Below are positions 26,629-36,800 of a stretch of 62,678 bases of DNA, one piece after another. Below the pieces are notes generated by a model that had not been told where the DNA came from, ran no database searches, and saw only the letters and a program-made list of their open reading frames with translations. The position numbers were made by a program, and so were the translations under genes. This DNA comes from Deltaproteobacteria bacterium. GTDB taxonomy: Bacteria; Bdellovibrionota_B; Oligoflexia; Oligoflexales; Bog-1112. Numbering within the stretch: position 1 is the first letter of the stretch; each line of letters opens with the position of its first letter. The stretch spans positions 1-62,678 of the forward strand of contig JACKAG010000012.1 in NCBI GenBank assembly GCA_020635195.1, read 5' to 3'.

Positions 26629-28626
26629 ATGATTAATTTTATTAGATGGTTACACTCTTTCTTTTTCGTATTTATGCTGCTTTCTTCCTGTGGCTCCTCT
26701 GACAAGAACAGTGAACGAGACAAAAAGAGAGATCAGATCAGAAATTATGCGCTCTCTAAAGAAAAGGAACTTTCAGATATTACAGGGAACTACTTTGGTT
26801 CCCTCTTCTCAGATGGAGTCGAACTACAAAAGATACATCTTCTTCTTACCATCAGAGAAGATGTATCAGATTCTGAGACAAGCATAGATCCGACACGAAT
26901 CCCAAGGCTTGCTGGTTATATGCGTCTGGCATATGTTTCTGATAATGAGTCCGACAGCTATATTTCGTATTCCATTATAAAAGGAGATTATGACAGTAAA
27001 CTCAATTCTGTTACTTTAGAACTTAAAAATAGCCAGTATGGTCTTCTGACTCTGGATCTGTCCGATTCTGAAGAGAAACTATCAGGAAAATGGCTGTCGT
27101 CAGAAAATTCATCCCATGGGGAAATCAATCTCATTCGTCTGAATGAGGATAACATGGGATTAAGCTCGAACTTCATTCCAAGCTCTTTGAATACTGAATT
27201 TACAGGTTACCTTAGCCGCAATAAGACAGGATCATATCATCTGTCAAAGTTAATTTTTCAGACTCAAAAGAATGATAATGACAGCTTAATTATGGCAGCA
27301 TCGCTTCTGTTTTATAACGGGTCATGGAGTGATTCAGAATATCAGAAGTTTACCTTTTCGACGGTAAACTTTAATGCCCTTACGGGTGGAATCACAATGA
27401 TTGATGACTCATCAACAATTTCTTTGAATGGATCACTTCGAGACCATAATCTCAGGGGCACCTGGTCCACATCTTACAGTGGAAATTCAGGAGAATTTTT
27501 ACTGAACTCCAGATCGTTTGCAAAACCTGATGAAAGTCTGCAACAAGAACCATCCATTTCTAAAACATACTTTGGAAAAATCATATATACAGAAAATAAT
27601 CAGTCTCATTTTCCTGAGAATATTTCCATTAGTCTTTCTATGGGTGAAGATGCGGAAGCTCCGCTTAAATCGTCTCTGAATGGGAAGGTTCGTTTTTATA
27701 CAGGATCATATGGTTCCCAGGAATATCTCGAAGTTCCATTTTCAGATATTGATTACAATGTTTTTAACCGAGCACTGATTATCAGAACAGAAAATCCATA
27801 TCAGATGACATTTTCAGCGACGCTAGAAAAAAATTTAATCTCAGGAGATTTTCACTATGGTTCTCCTGGTAAAATCGGAGAAATTAAACTGAATGACTCT
27901 TATGAAAATTCAGGCATGATGGATATGCAAGGTCAATATCAGGCCGTTTTTAGATGGAATGATATAAAAGCATATCAGTATGGAAATTTTCAGATCTTCA
28001 CGTCTTATGATAATGGACTTAAAATCAGTGGTGATCTTAAAATGATATTCGGACCGTCACACTCGGTTGAATATCTTAGTTATAAATTTGAAAATATAGA
28101 ATTTAATCCTGAATCCGGTATTTTGACAATATCATCGCCTGATACGGAGGTTTATTTAAAAGTCCGGTACGATAACGGATCATTGCATGGTGACTGGTTC
28201 TCTCATACAAGAGGAAATATTGGCCATGTTTGTATGAGTCAATCGAAGATCCCTGAGATTCCGGACGGATTCTCTCTGTTGTCCGGAATCGGAGGTAGTT
28301 ATCGTGGTAAAATAATAAATAAAAATGAGAGTACAAGTCTTCCTGAAAAAACACTTCTTAATATTGCAGCTTCCAGAAATACAGAGAGCAAAGATGGCCT
28401 TCTGTTACAAGGCAGTATTCGCTTCTATCTTGGGTCATTCGATAGCCATGAGTATATGGAGTATACATTCTCTAACATAAGTTATAACTTCTATACCAGA
28501 GAGCTGAATGCGACAACTATAAAAGAAAATCTTTTGATTCAGGGATTCATGCAAAATGGAATTTTTTCCGGAAGTATATCTCATAACGGATTCGGAACAA
28601 TCGGAACAATAGAGGTAAAAATTTGA
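26629..28626 (+). CDS. Lipoprotein with five copies of the efflux-operon repeat domain
   Basis: A 665-residue lipoprotein (signal ends LLSSC, Cys21). Five repeats cover about 50-171, 188-293, 311-422, 434-539 and 553-664; the first is the most diverged, the third and fifth the closest to consensus (VRFYTGSYGSQEYLE and IRFYLGSFDSHEYME). A good GAGAGGG lies 8 bases before the ATG. The stop overlaps the TTG start of the next gene (TTGA), so translation is coupled. Repeated acidic and aromatic residues could bind ligands, but there is no His/Cys cluster. Anchored in the outer or inner membrane, the chain could project into the periplasm or outside. Function unknown; membership of the efflux operon is clear. 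Confidence 0.8.
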   Translation: MINFIRWLHSFFFVFMLLSSCGSSDKNSERDKKRDQIRNYALSKEKELSDITGNYFGSLFSDGVELQKIHLLLTIREDVSDSETSIDPTRIPRLAGYMRLAYVSDNESDSYISYSIIKGDYDSKLNSVTLELKNSQYGLLTLDLSDSEEKLSGKWLSSENSSHGEINLIRLNEDNMGLSSNFIPSSLNTEFTGYLSRNKTGSYHLSKLIFQTQKNDNDSLIMAASLLFYNGSWSDSEYQKFTFSTVNFNALTGGITMIDDSSTISLNGSLRDHNLRGTWSTSYSGNSGEFLLNSRSFAKPDESLQQEPSISKTYFGKIIYTENNQSHFPENISISLSMGEDAEAPLKSSLNGKVRFYTGSYGSQEYLEVPFSDIDYNVFNRALIIRTENPYQMTFSATLEKNLISGDFHYGSPGKIGEIKLNDSYENSGMMDMQGQYQAVFRWNDIKAYQYGNFQIFTSYDNGLKISGDLKMIFGPSHSVEYLSYKFENIEFNPESGILTISSPDTEVYLKVRYDNGSLHGDWFSHTRGNIGHVCMSQSKIPEIPDGFSLLSGIGGSYRGKIINKNESTSLPEKTLLNIAASRNTESKDGLLLQGSIRFYLGSFDSHEYMEYTFSNISYNFYTRELNATTIKENLLIQGFMQNGIFSGSISHNGFGTIGTIEVKI

Positions 28627-29315
28627 CCAGATCATTATGTATCCTCATTTTTTTCTTGTCAGCAAATCTTTCTGCTTTTGCCGAGACTCATTCGGAGTTT
28701 TATATTGAGAATGATCTTGTCTCAAAAATATTCAGACAGAGTCTGAAACTTTCGGAGTCGTTACAGCCAAAAGGCAGCCATATTGCTCCGATGATAGGGT
28801 TCATGAGAGCTGAGAAACTTACTGTAATAAATCATTATTTTAAGACAGATTATCGTCAGATTGGAACTCTCCCATATGTTTACCTGATGACAGAAGGTTC
28901 TCTGACAGATTCTGAGGAAGGTCCTCTGTTATGGAGTTTTTCCATCGGATATACTTACATCCAGAAGAATATCATAACGAAAGATGTTTCAGGGCTTGTT
29001 ATTTCAGATATGGTGTCCATGCAATGGGCTCCTGTTGAACTTGGATTCAGATATAAAATTCGTAACATATTTTTAGCTGAAATGAACATATCTTTTGATC
29101 TTGGATATGGGCGAAGCTGGTTTCATCAGAATGGAAATGTAGATGGTTTTGATCAGGGGGCTTTTTATTCATACGCTTCTGCGGGATCTACGATTGAAAA
29201 AGAGCTCTCTGATTCTCTGAAAATAGTATCCCAGATATCTTATTGCAGAGATTTAAAAGAGGATGTGGACTACCGTGCCTGGAGACTTGGAGTAGGAGCA
29301 TGGCTGTTGATTTAA
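28623..29315 (+). CDS. Predicted outer-membrane beta-barrel protein in the efflux operon
   Basis: A 230-residue protein with a signal peptide (1-20, ending AFA). The rest alternates polar and hydrophobic residues in ~10-residue strands with aromatic girdles (LLWSFSIGYTYIQ, VELGFRYKIRN, MNISFDLGYGRSW, LGVGAWLLI), and ends in a C-terminal strand, as expected of an eight- to ten-stranded barrel. It starts at TTG overlapping the preceding stop and overlaps the next gene by 16 bases. Its position between a repeat-domain lipoprotein and the first adaptor suggests a part in the same envelope assembly. No family is recognised. Confidence 0.68.
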   Translation: MTRSLCILIFFLSANLSAFAETHSEFYIENDLVSKIFRQSLKLSESLQPKGSHIAPMIGFMRAEKLTVINHYFKTDYRQIGTLPYVYLMTEGSLTDSEEGPLLWSFSIGYTYIQKNIITKDVSGLVISDMVSMQWAPVELGFRYKIRNIFLAEMNISFDLGYGRSWFHQNGNVDGFDQGAFYSYASAGSTIEKELSDSLKIVSQISYCRDLKEDVDYRAWRLGVGAWLLI

Positions 29316-30154
29316 TCCGATCCTGTATCATCATAAGCATCCTTGCTTATTCATATTTTCTGAATGCAGAAGATAGCAGAAGTGGACCAGGTTACATATC
29401 AGAATATATCACAATTCCAGGAAAGATTGGGCCAGATCCGGATAAAACCGTATACGTCAACCCACGATATGAAGGGACCGTAAAAAAAGTTTTCTTTCGG
29501 TCCGGAGATACTGTTCTGAAAGGGTCTAGTCTTGCCAGTATAGAACAAAACAATGGGGTCTCTTTGTATAATATTGTTTCGCCTGTAAGTGGTACGATCC
29601 TTCATCGCGATATAAATCCTGGTGAATTTATCCATCCATCTCAGGATGCATTCAGAATATCAGATTTAAATACAGTATGGGTTAATTTTGAAGTTAAACC
29701 ACAGTTTGCCGGATTCTTTGATAAAGGGAAACGTATTACTATTCATACTCAGGATCATAAGAAAGAATGCTCAGGGAGTATTCTTTATATAGCTCCCATT
29801 GTCGATGAAAAAACCAGAACTGTTCGGGTCTCTGTAGAAATCGATAATCGGAACGGATACTGGGCTCCTGGAAGGCTGGTTGATGGTCATGTCTTTCAGA
29901 AAATCGTAAAGATTTCTCATGTTATAGATATAAATTTTCTTAAAAAAGAGGGAGAAAAATTTTTTTCCTTTTTAAAAGAAGGACATTCTGTCAGAAAAGT
30001 GCCCCTTCGTATTGGAAGGATGGACAATCACTTTGCAGAGATATTGTCAGGAATTCCCGTTGGGTCGATTCTGTCTGATCATAGAGACGATGATGATCAT
30101 GATTCTCATAAGGATGCAGAGAATGACTCTGATGATGGGGGACATGAACATTGA
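29300..30154 (+). CDS. RND periplasmic adaptor (CzcB/CusB-like), hairpin-less, His/Asp-rich tail
   Basis: A 284-residue membrane-fusion-type protein. ATG 29300 is chosen because GGAG (29289-29292) lies 7 bases upstream and a signal segment (about 6-22) follows at once. The two lipoyl halves are VYVNPRYEGTVKKVFFRSGD (51-70) and IVSPVSGTILHRDINPGEF (92-110). Only about 20 residues separate them, so the alpha-helical hairpin that normally docks on TolC is missing. A beta-barrel domain follows. The last ~28 residues are rich in His, Asp and Glu (DDDDHDSHKDAE), likely metal-binding. It overlaps its neighbours on both sides. The family length is usually 350-500 residues, so this is a short form. 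Confidence 0.82.
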   Translation: MAVDLIRSCIIISILAYSYFLNAEDSRSGPGYISEYITIPGKIGPDPDKTVYVNPRYEGTVKKVFFRSGDTVLKGSSLASIEQNNGVSLYNIVSPVSGTILHRDINPGEFIHPSQDAFRISDLNTVWVNFEVKPQFAGFFDKGKRITIHTQDHKKECSGSILYIAPIVDEKTRTVRVSVEIDNRNGYWAPGRLVDGHVFQKIVKISHVIDINFLKKEGEKFFSFLKEGHSVRKVPLRIGRMDNHFAEILSGIPVGSILSDHRDDDDHDSHKDAENDSDDGGHEH

Positions 30155-31410
30155 TCATAATTTTTAATATTATGATGATAATAACATCATGTCTGTCTTC
30201 TTTTATCCTTTATGCTGGAGAAAAAATTACACTTGATCAGGCAAAACAATATGCAATCGATAAAAATTATCATTTAAAAAGTCTTCAGAAGGAAAAAGAG
30301 GCGTTATATTTCCAATCGAATCTGGAAGCCTCAAAATTTTTTCCTGAACTTTCTATGGTTAGTGCTATCAGTCGCTATGGAGCTTCTGCAAAAGAAACCG
30401 GATCAGTTGCTTATGCTGACTTTAAATACAATTTATTTAATGGTTTCCGTGATCAGGCCGACTTTCATCTGTCCAGGTCAGATCTTGAAAAAGCTGATCT
30501 TTTGTTAAAAAAAGAAATATTTAAAATTGGATTAGATGTTGAAGCTGCATTTCACACGTATATATATTTCAGGGATCTGATTGATCTGCAAAAAAAATCA
30601 TTAACAATGAATACGGAACATCAGTCATTAGTTAATAAAACAAAAAAAACAGGATTAATCAATGCAACAGATGTGATGGAATTTATCATAAAAGATGCAA
30701 TGTTGAGGTCTGATCTTGAACTTATCATGCAAAATCTTGAGGAGACAAGAATTTCATTAAAAAGTCTGCTTGGTGATCAGGTCGGGTCGGGGATCACTCC
30801 TGTAGGCTCTCTTCAGCATCAGCACATCAGGGGCAGTCTGATGTCATATATCGACCGTATTAAAACATCGAGTTTCCCTGTAAAAATTGCAAATATTGAT
30901 CTGAAACAAGCAAATATAAGGATCAGGCGTTTACGCTCATCATGGTTGCCAAGTCTTAACCTGGAGATTCAAGCTGGTCAGATTACTAATGAAACAAAAG
31001 ATTTTAATGTCAACTTTCTTCTGAGCATGAACTTTGCGTTGTTCTCAGGATTTGAATCACGATATGAGAGACAAAAGGAATATTCAAGACTGGAACGAGA
31101 TGAAAATCTTCTTAAAGAAAGTATCTTGCAATCAGTCTCTGGTATTGAGAGATCATTTAAAAGACTCAGAACAATCGAGCGTCGGGTTGATCTTGAAGAA
31201 CATAATACAGATCGAAGTAAAAAATATTATACATCAGTAAAAAATGAATATCTCCGTGGATATAAAAATTCATCTGATCTTGCAAGTGCTGCTGAAAGAT
31301 ATACAGAATCAAGAAAGAGGAAAATTGAATTTATGTATGAATTTTTAATGGAAAAAATAACATTAGAACGTTCATTGGGAGAAGAAGCTGATGTTGAACT
31401 TATCCACTAG
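30151..31410 (+). CDS. TolC-family outer-membrane factor of the metal efflux system
   Basis: A 419-residue protein with a signal peptide (to about residue 23) and the helical two-repeat pattern of outer-membrane efflux proteins, starting with ITLDQAKQYAIDKNYHLK. FKYNLFNGFRDQADF and MNFALFSGFESRYE correspond to the paired strands that form the outer-membrane barrel in each repeat. The TTG start overlaps the stop of the first adaptor; ATG 30172 is an alternative that still leaves a signal peptide. It probably provides the exit duct for the CzcA-type pump encoded three genes later. It is a paralogue, not a close copy, of the TolC-like protein at 4387. Confidence 0.85.
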   Translation: MIIIFNIMMIITSCLSSFILYAGEKITLDQAKQYAIDKNYHLKSLQKEKEALYFQSNLEASKFFPELSMVSAISRYGASAKETGSVAYADFKYNLFNGFRDQADFHLSRSDLEKADLLLKKEIFKIGLDVEAAFHTYIYFRDLIDLQKKSLTMNTEHQSLVNKTKKTGLINATDVMEFIIKDAMLRSDLELIMQNLEETRISLKSLLGDQVGSGITPVGSLQHQHIRGSLMSYIDRIKTSSFPVKIANIDLKQANIRIRRLRSSWLPSLNLEIQAGQITNETKDFNVNFLLSMNFALFSGFESRYERQKEYSRLERDENLLKESILQSVSGIERSFKRLRTIERRVDLEEHNTDRSKKYYTSVKNEYLRGYKNSSDLASAAERYTESRKRKIEFMYEFLMEKITLERSLGEEADVELIH

Positions 31411-32947
31411 AAAATGTCTGATTCTTCTTTTTCTTCTATTTTTAGAATTTCCTGCATATTCATATGAAGTTTTTGACCGGTATATTGGAACACTATCTTT
31501 AAATAAAAGAGGCCTTCATCAGATTGCAAAACTTGATTTTATTTCATTCCGGGACTTAGACAGTAATCTGAAAATAATGGCAGTGTTATCACTATATTTT
31601 GGCGGTTTCAATAGTGATGAGTATGTTTCATATCATTTTGATGATGTGGAATACAATCTTATAAACAACAGTCTTGTTTTTTCGCAAAGCGATCAGGATC
31701 TGACGCTAAAAACAACAATTTTTGATGGATCTTTAATGATAGCGGATGTCAGATCTTCTACAGGACGTAACATAGGAACAATATCTCTACGTCAGGAAAG
31801 TTCTGTTCTTTATAAAGGTAAGAACTTAGTTTCAACTTTAACCGGAGCGTATAAAGGGGAATGTCAGGGACGCTCTGTTTACTTAAATCTACAGACATAT
31901 CGTTCAAGTAGCGGTATTATAAAAACAGGTAATCCCTTTGGATCTTATAAGATAAAGGGCCAGTTTGGAGCCAATGTAAAAAAACTCTGTCGTTCATCAG
32001 CCCCCTGTGTAACCAATCAGATCATTGATGGGAGTTATAATTTTTTTAATGGAAATCTGACCCTATATGGGGCGAATAAAACAGAACAATGTATCATTAA
32101 TCAGGATACTAGTATCCAATGTGGTAGCTGTCGCTATGAAAAGAATCCGGAGACTATTCTCAAATCTGTATGGCCAAAATCAGAACCGTTTAGAAAATTA
32201 ATTTCATCCGACTCCCGACTGGCATATTTGCAGGAAGGAGAGTATCACGGATATCTTTTTCATGAACAGCGTAAAGCATTTCAGAATATGTCGTTAGATA
32301 TCGTTGGATATCAACAGGATAAAAGTGGAAATTATCTGTTATCATCAGTTGCTAATTTATATTTTGGAGATTTTAGCTCGAATGAAATGCTTTCATATCG
32401 ATTTGAAGATCAGGCAGTCAGGCTTCTTAATGGTTCGATTGTATTGCAAAGGTCTGTGGACGATCTCGATGCAATTATTAAGATCACCGATATAGGAAAA
32501 AACAGCATCAGGGGAATCTGGTATTCAATTCTGTTTGGTCGGGTTGGTACATTTTATGTGTCAAAAGACAATCTTCCTGAGACGACAGATTTTTCTCCTG
32601 TAATTGGTTCATTGAGCAGTGAATTTCATTCCCCTGAATATATCCTGAACCTCAATATTTTTCCGGGACACACAGCAGCCAGAACAGATGATCCCTTTTA
32701 CCCTTTGCAACTGTCCGGATACTTTTCATATCAATCAGGAATTACTTCGCGTATTATGATTACGGGTGGAAGTTATGATTTTTATACAGGTAAAATCGGA
32801 ATTGAGTTAAGTGGTGGAACGAGGGTTTCTACAGGATCTGTATCTGGTCCGTCGAATTCTATGCATCTTCGCTGGTCATCCAATGGTTTTGCTACCATTA
32901 TGCAGAATTTTGATCTCCGTCGATTTCGAAGGAATCATATATGGTAA
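31391..32947 (+). CDS. Secreted protein with four copies of the efflux-operon repeat domain, one Cys-rich
   Basis: A 518-residue protein with a signal peptide (1-24, ending AYS). Four repeats lie at about 29-135, 150-250, 282-392 and 405-515. Repeats 1 and 3 carry the core LYFGGFNSDEYVSYHFDD and LYFGDFSSNEMLSYRFED. Repeats 2 and 4 are diverged and lack the FG..S.E motif; repeat 2 has six cysteines (158, 200, 206, 234, 244, 247) that could form disulphides or hold metal. ATG 31391 lies inside the end of the TolC gene (20-base overlap), and the stop overlaps the second adaptor's ATG (ATGGTAA). Embedding between TolC and adaptor genes strongly suggests a shared task with the pump. Confidence 0.8.
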   Translation: MLNLSTRKCLILLFLLFLEFPAYSYEVFDRYIGTLSLNKRGLHQIAKLDFISFRDLDSNLKIMAVLSLYFGGFNSDEYVSYHFDDVEYNLINNSLVFSQSDQDLTLKTTIFDGSLMIADVRSSTGRNIGTISLRQESSVLYKGKNLVSTLTGAYKGECQGRSVYLNLQTYRSSSGIIKTGNPFGSYKIKGQFGANVKKLCRSSAPCVTNQIIDGSYNFFNGNLTLYGANKTEQCIINQDTSIQCGSCRYEKNPETILKSVWPKSEPFRKLISSDSRLAYLQEGEYHGYLFHEQRKAFQNMSLDIVGYQQDKSGNYLLSSVANLYFGDFSSNEMLSYRFEDQAVRLLNGSIVLQRSVDDLDAIIKITDIGKNSIRGIWYSILFGRVGTFYVSKDNLPETTDFSPVIGSLSSEFHSPEYILNLNIFPGHTAARTDDPFYPLQLSGYFSYQSGITSRIMITGGSYDFYTGKIGIELSGGTRVSTGSVSGPSNSMHLRWSSNGFATIMQNFDLRRFRRNHIW

Positions 32948-33852
32948 AGAATATAATCTGTTTCACTATCTTTATATCTTTATTGAATCCATATAGACTT
33001 CTGGCAGATCATGATCATCATGATGAAAAAGAAGGTGTGGTTCATCTCACTGATTTAGGGATGTCGACATCAGATATAAAGATTGAAAAGGCTGTAAAAA
33101 AGAAGATGGATTTGAGTATTGATGTCAATGGATATGTGGTTCCGGATGAGTACCACACCTCCCAGGTTCTTCCCCGATTTCCCGGAATTATAACATCTGT
33201 TTTTGTCCATTTGGGCGATTATGTTAAGAAAGGACAGAGGCTCGCAGTCATTCAGGCCAATGGAAGTGAAACACATTATAATGTTAATGCAGCATTTTCA
33301 GGTTCGGTTATAGTTAAAAATGTTATTCAGGGACAGTTTGTTTCTACAGATCAGACTATGTTTACAATTTCTGATTTGAGTAAGGTTTGGATTCATCTTA
33401 ATATTCCGGAGATCTATATACCATCAGTCAGGAAAGGGCAAAAAGTTCAGATCAGAGACTGGAATAAGAATTATAAATCTGAATGTGTTTTGTCATTTGT
33501 TTCTCCTTCACTTTATAAAGATTCTCAGTCTATCATGGTAAGTGCAGAAATCGATAATTCAAATGGATTATGGCGTCCAGGCTTATTTGTTAAGGCAAAA
33601 ATCTATACCGGAACAGTAGACGATGTTTTCCATATCCCGAAAGAGTCGATCCAGACGATTGAAGAAAAAAATGTTATCTTCATAGAAAAAGAAGAAAGGA
33701 CTTTTTTCGCGCAGCCTGTCATAACCGGAAGAAAAAACGAATATGGTGTTGAAATTCTTTCAGGTCTGACAGAAGGAGATAACTATGTTAGTAAGAACAG
33801 TTATATATTAAAGGCTGATTATCTCAAATCAGAAGCAAGTCATGATCATTAG
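32941..33852 (+). CDS. Second RND periplasmic adaptor (CzcB/CusB-like), hairpin-less, His-rich ends
   Basis: A 303-residue adaptor with a signal peptide (about 1-22) and a metal-binding-looking mature start, DHDHHDEKEG. The lipoyl halves are at about 72-104 (LPRFPGIITSVFVHLGDYVK) and 116-145 (AAFSGSVIVKNVIQGQFVS), joined by only ~10 residues, so the TolC-docking helical hairpin is absent here too. The beta-barrel and membrane-proximal regions follow, and the chain ends in SHDH. It is co-translated with the repeat-domain gene (7-base overlap) and lies 18 bases before the pump gene. Two short adaptors for one pump suggest they work as a pair, which is inference. Confidence 0.87.
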   Translation: MVKNIICFTIFISLLNPYRLLADHDHHDEKEGVVHLTDLGMSTSDIKIEKAVKKKMDLSIDVNGYVVPDEYHTSQVLPRFPGIITSVFVHLGDYVKKGQRLAVIQANGSETHYNVNAAFSGSVIVKNVIQGQFVSTDQTMFTISDLSKVWIHLNIPEIYIPSVRKGQKVQIRDWNKNYKSECVLSFVSPSLYKDSQSIMVSAEIDNSNGLWRPGLFVKAKIYTGTVDDVFHIPKESIQTIEEKNVIFIEKEERTFFAQPVITGRKNEYGVEILSGLTEGDNYVSKNSYILKADYLKSEASHDH

Positions 33853-33870
33853 ATTTAGGCTTAAAACAAG

Positions 33871-36800
33871 ATGCTTGAAAAAATACTAAGATTCTCAATC
33901 AGGCAACGATGGTTCATCCTCATAGCATGTCTTGGGATCTGTGCTCTTGGAGCTTACAATTACACAAAACTACCGATAGACGCTGTCCCGGATATTTCAA
34001 ATGTCCAGGTACAGATCAATTCTGAAGCGAGAGGTTATTCCCCGCTTGAAGTTGAGCAACGTGTCACTTATCCGATCGAAACGATGATGTCGGGACTTCC
34101 ATCTCTGGATTATACCCGTTCTGTTTCTCGTTTCGGTCTTTCTCAGGTCACAGTCATTTTCAAAGATGGTACAGATATTTATTTTGCAAGGCAACTCGTC
34201 AGCGAAAGAATCAATGAAGTTAAAGGTAGTTTGCCGCATGGAATAGAACCGACAATGGGTCCGATTTCAACCGGACTTGGCGAAATCTTTATGTGGATTG
34301 TTCATGCAAAAGATGGAGCAAAGAAGCAAGATGGGAGTGCTTATACTCCACAAGATTTAAGAGAAATTCAGGATTGGGTGATAAAACCACAAGTCCGAAA
34401 TGTTCCTGGAGTGACAGAGGTTAATACGATCGGAGGTTTCGAGAAAAAGTACCAGGTAGCCCCGGACCCATCAAAACTTCTCTCTTATAATCTGAGTCTG
34501 ACAGATATTCTGGATGCCCTGGAACACAATAATAATAATATTGGTGCAGGATACATCGAAAAATACGGAGAACAATATCTTGTCCGTGTTCCGGGACAGG
34601 TCCGATCTCTGGAAGAAATCAGACAGATTGTGATTAAAAACAGAAATGGTGTCCCTGTTTATATTTCTGATGTTTCTGATGTTATTTATGGTAAAGAGCA
34701 GCGTAGTGGTGCCGGGACCTATCGGGGAAAAGAAGCCGTGGTTGGTACCGTATTCATGCTGATTGGTGAGAATAGCCGGACAGTGTCTGAGAGAGTTGAT
34801 CGTAAAATACAGGAAATTAATCAGAATCTTCCGGAAGGGATTGTTGCCGAGGTCGTTTATAACCGGACGTCTCTTGTTGAAAAGACCATTGAGACTGTGA
34901 GAAAAAACCTCTCTGAAGGAGCTATCCTTGTTATCGTCATCTTGTTTCTTTTTCTGTTAAATTTTCGGGCAGCGTTGATTACGGCTATGGTCATTCCTGT
35001 GTCTATGCTGATGACGATAACAGCTATGGTAGAAAATAAAGTAAGTGGCAATCTCATGAGCCTTGGAGCTCTGGATTTCGGGCTTATTGTAGATGGTGCT
35101 GTGATCATTGTTGAAAACTGTATTGCAAGACTGGCGGATGAACAAAAAAGGCTGGGCCGGCTGCTTTCCATGAAGGAACGTTTTGATGTTGTGTTTCACG
35201 CGACAACGGAAGTACGAAAAGCCACGATGTTTGGTGAAGCAATTATTACAATTGTATACCTTCCTGTTTTTGCCCTTTCAGGTATTGAGGGAAAAATGTT
35301 TCATCCGATGGCATTTACTGTTATTGCCGCTCTTTTTGGTGCGATGATCCTTTCTATGACCTTTGTCCCGGCTGCTGTGGCTATTTTTCTGAGTGGAAAT
35401 ATTTCTGAAAAAGAAAATATCATCATGCATGCAGTATCCCGTTTATATAAGTCAGCTCTGAAGACATCCCTTCGTTTCAGAAAATCGACGCTTGTTTTCG
35501 CCGGCTGTATCTTGTCTGTTTGTCTCTGGATCGGAAGCATGTCCGGTACCGAATTTGTTCCGCAACTGGATGAAGGTGATATTGCCTTGCATGCTATGCG
35601 AGTTCCGGGTACGAATCTGTCCCAGTCCGTTGAAATGCAAAAAATACTGGAGAAGGAAATCCTTCGTTTTCCGGAGGTCAGAACTGTCTTTTCAAAAATC
35701 GGAACTGCCGAAGTGGCATCAGATCCCATGCCTCCAAATGTAGCCGATACCTTTGTCATGCTCAGGCCGCGCTCCGAATGGCCTGATCCGAAAAAAAGCA
35801 AACAGGATATCGTCAATACGATTGAATCTCATGTAAAAGAGCTTCCCGGAAATAACTACGAATTTACACAACCGATTCAGATGCGATTTAACGAACTGAT
35901 TTCCGGAGTCAGAGCTGATGTTGCTGTGAAAATTTTTGGTGATGACATGGATCAGCTAATAGCAACTGGCACAGAGATTATGGCTATTATCAGGAAGATT
36001 GACGGAGCATCAGATGTTCGTCTTGAACAGGTGAGCGGTCTTCCGGTTCTGACAATTCATGTTGATAAAGAGAAGCTGGCACGAATTGGTCTTAATATGT
36101 CAGATATCCAGTCGACCATTGATATTGCTATCGGAGGAAAGGTTGCCGGAACAATCTATGAAGGAGACCGACGTTTTGACCTTCTGCTACGTATTCCTGA
36201 TGAGATGCGCGAAGATATCGACAGACTCGCCTCTTTGCCTGTAGCTGTTCCGGAACATGGTGACACTGAGTCGGTAAGCGGCATCAGGTCTTTAGCAAAA
36301 TACATCCCCTTAGGAAGGGTTGCAGAAATTTCTGTCAGACCAGGACCTAATCAGATAAGCAGAGAAAATGGTAAACGTCGTATTGTTGTGACAGCAAATG
36401 TCAGAGGCAAAGATTTAGGATCTTTTGTAAAAGAAAGTCAGGCAGCTATCAGCTCAGCTGTGAAGATACCCCCTGGTTACTGGACAGTCTGGGGTGGGCA
36501 ATTTGAAAATATGATATCTGCAACAAACAGGCTGAAAATAGTCGTTCCACTTGCTCTGTTACTTATTTTTCTTCTTCTTTTTACCAGTTTTGGAAATATG
36601 AAAGATTCGGCTCTGGTTTTTACTTGCGTCCCTCTGGCCTTAACAGGCGGAATCCTTGCCATCTGGATCAGAGGGATTCCCTTGTCAATTTCTGCTGGTA
36701 TCGGTTTTATCGCGCTGTCGGGTGTTGCTGTGCTTAACGGTCTGGTGATGATCACCTTCATTAAGAAGCTGAGGTCTGATGGACAGTCGATCGATGAGGC

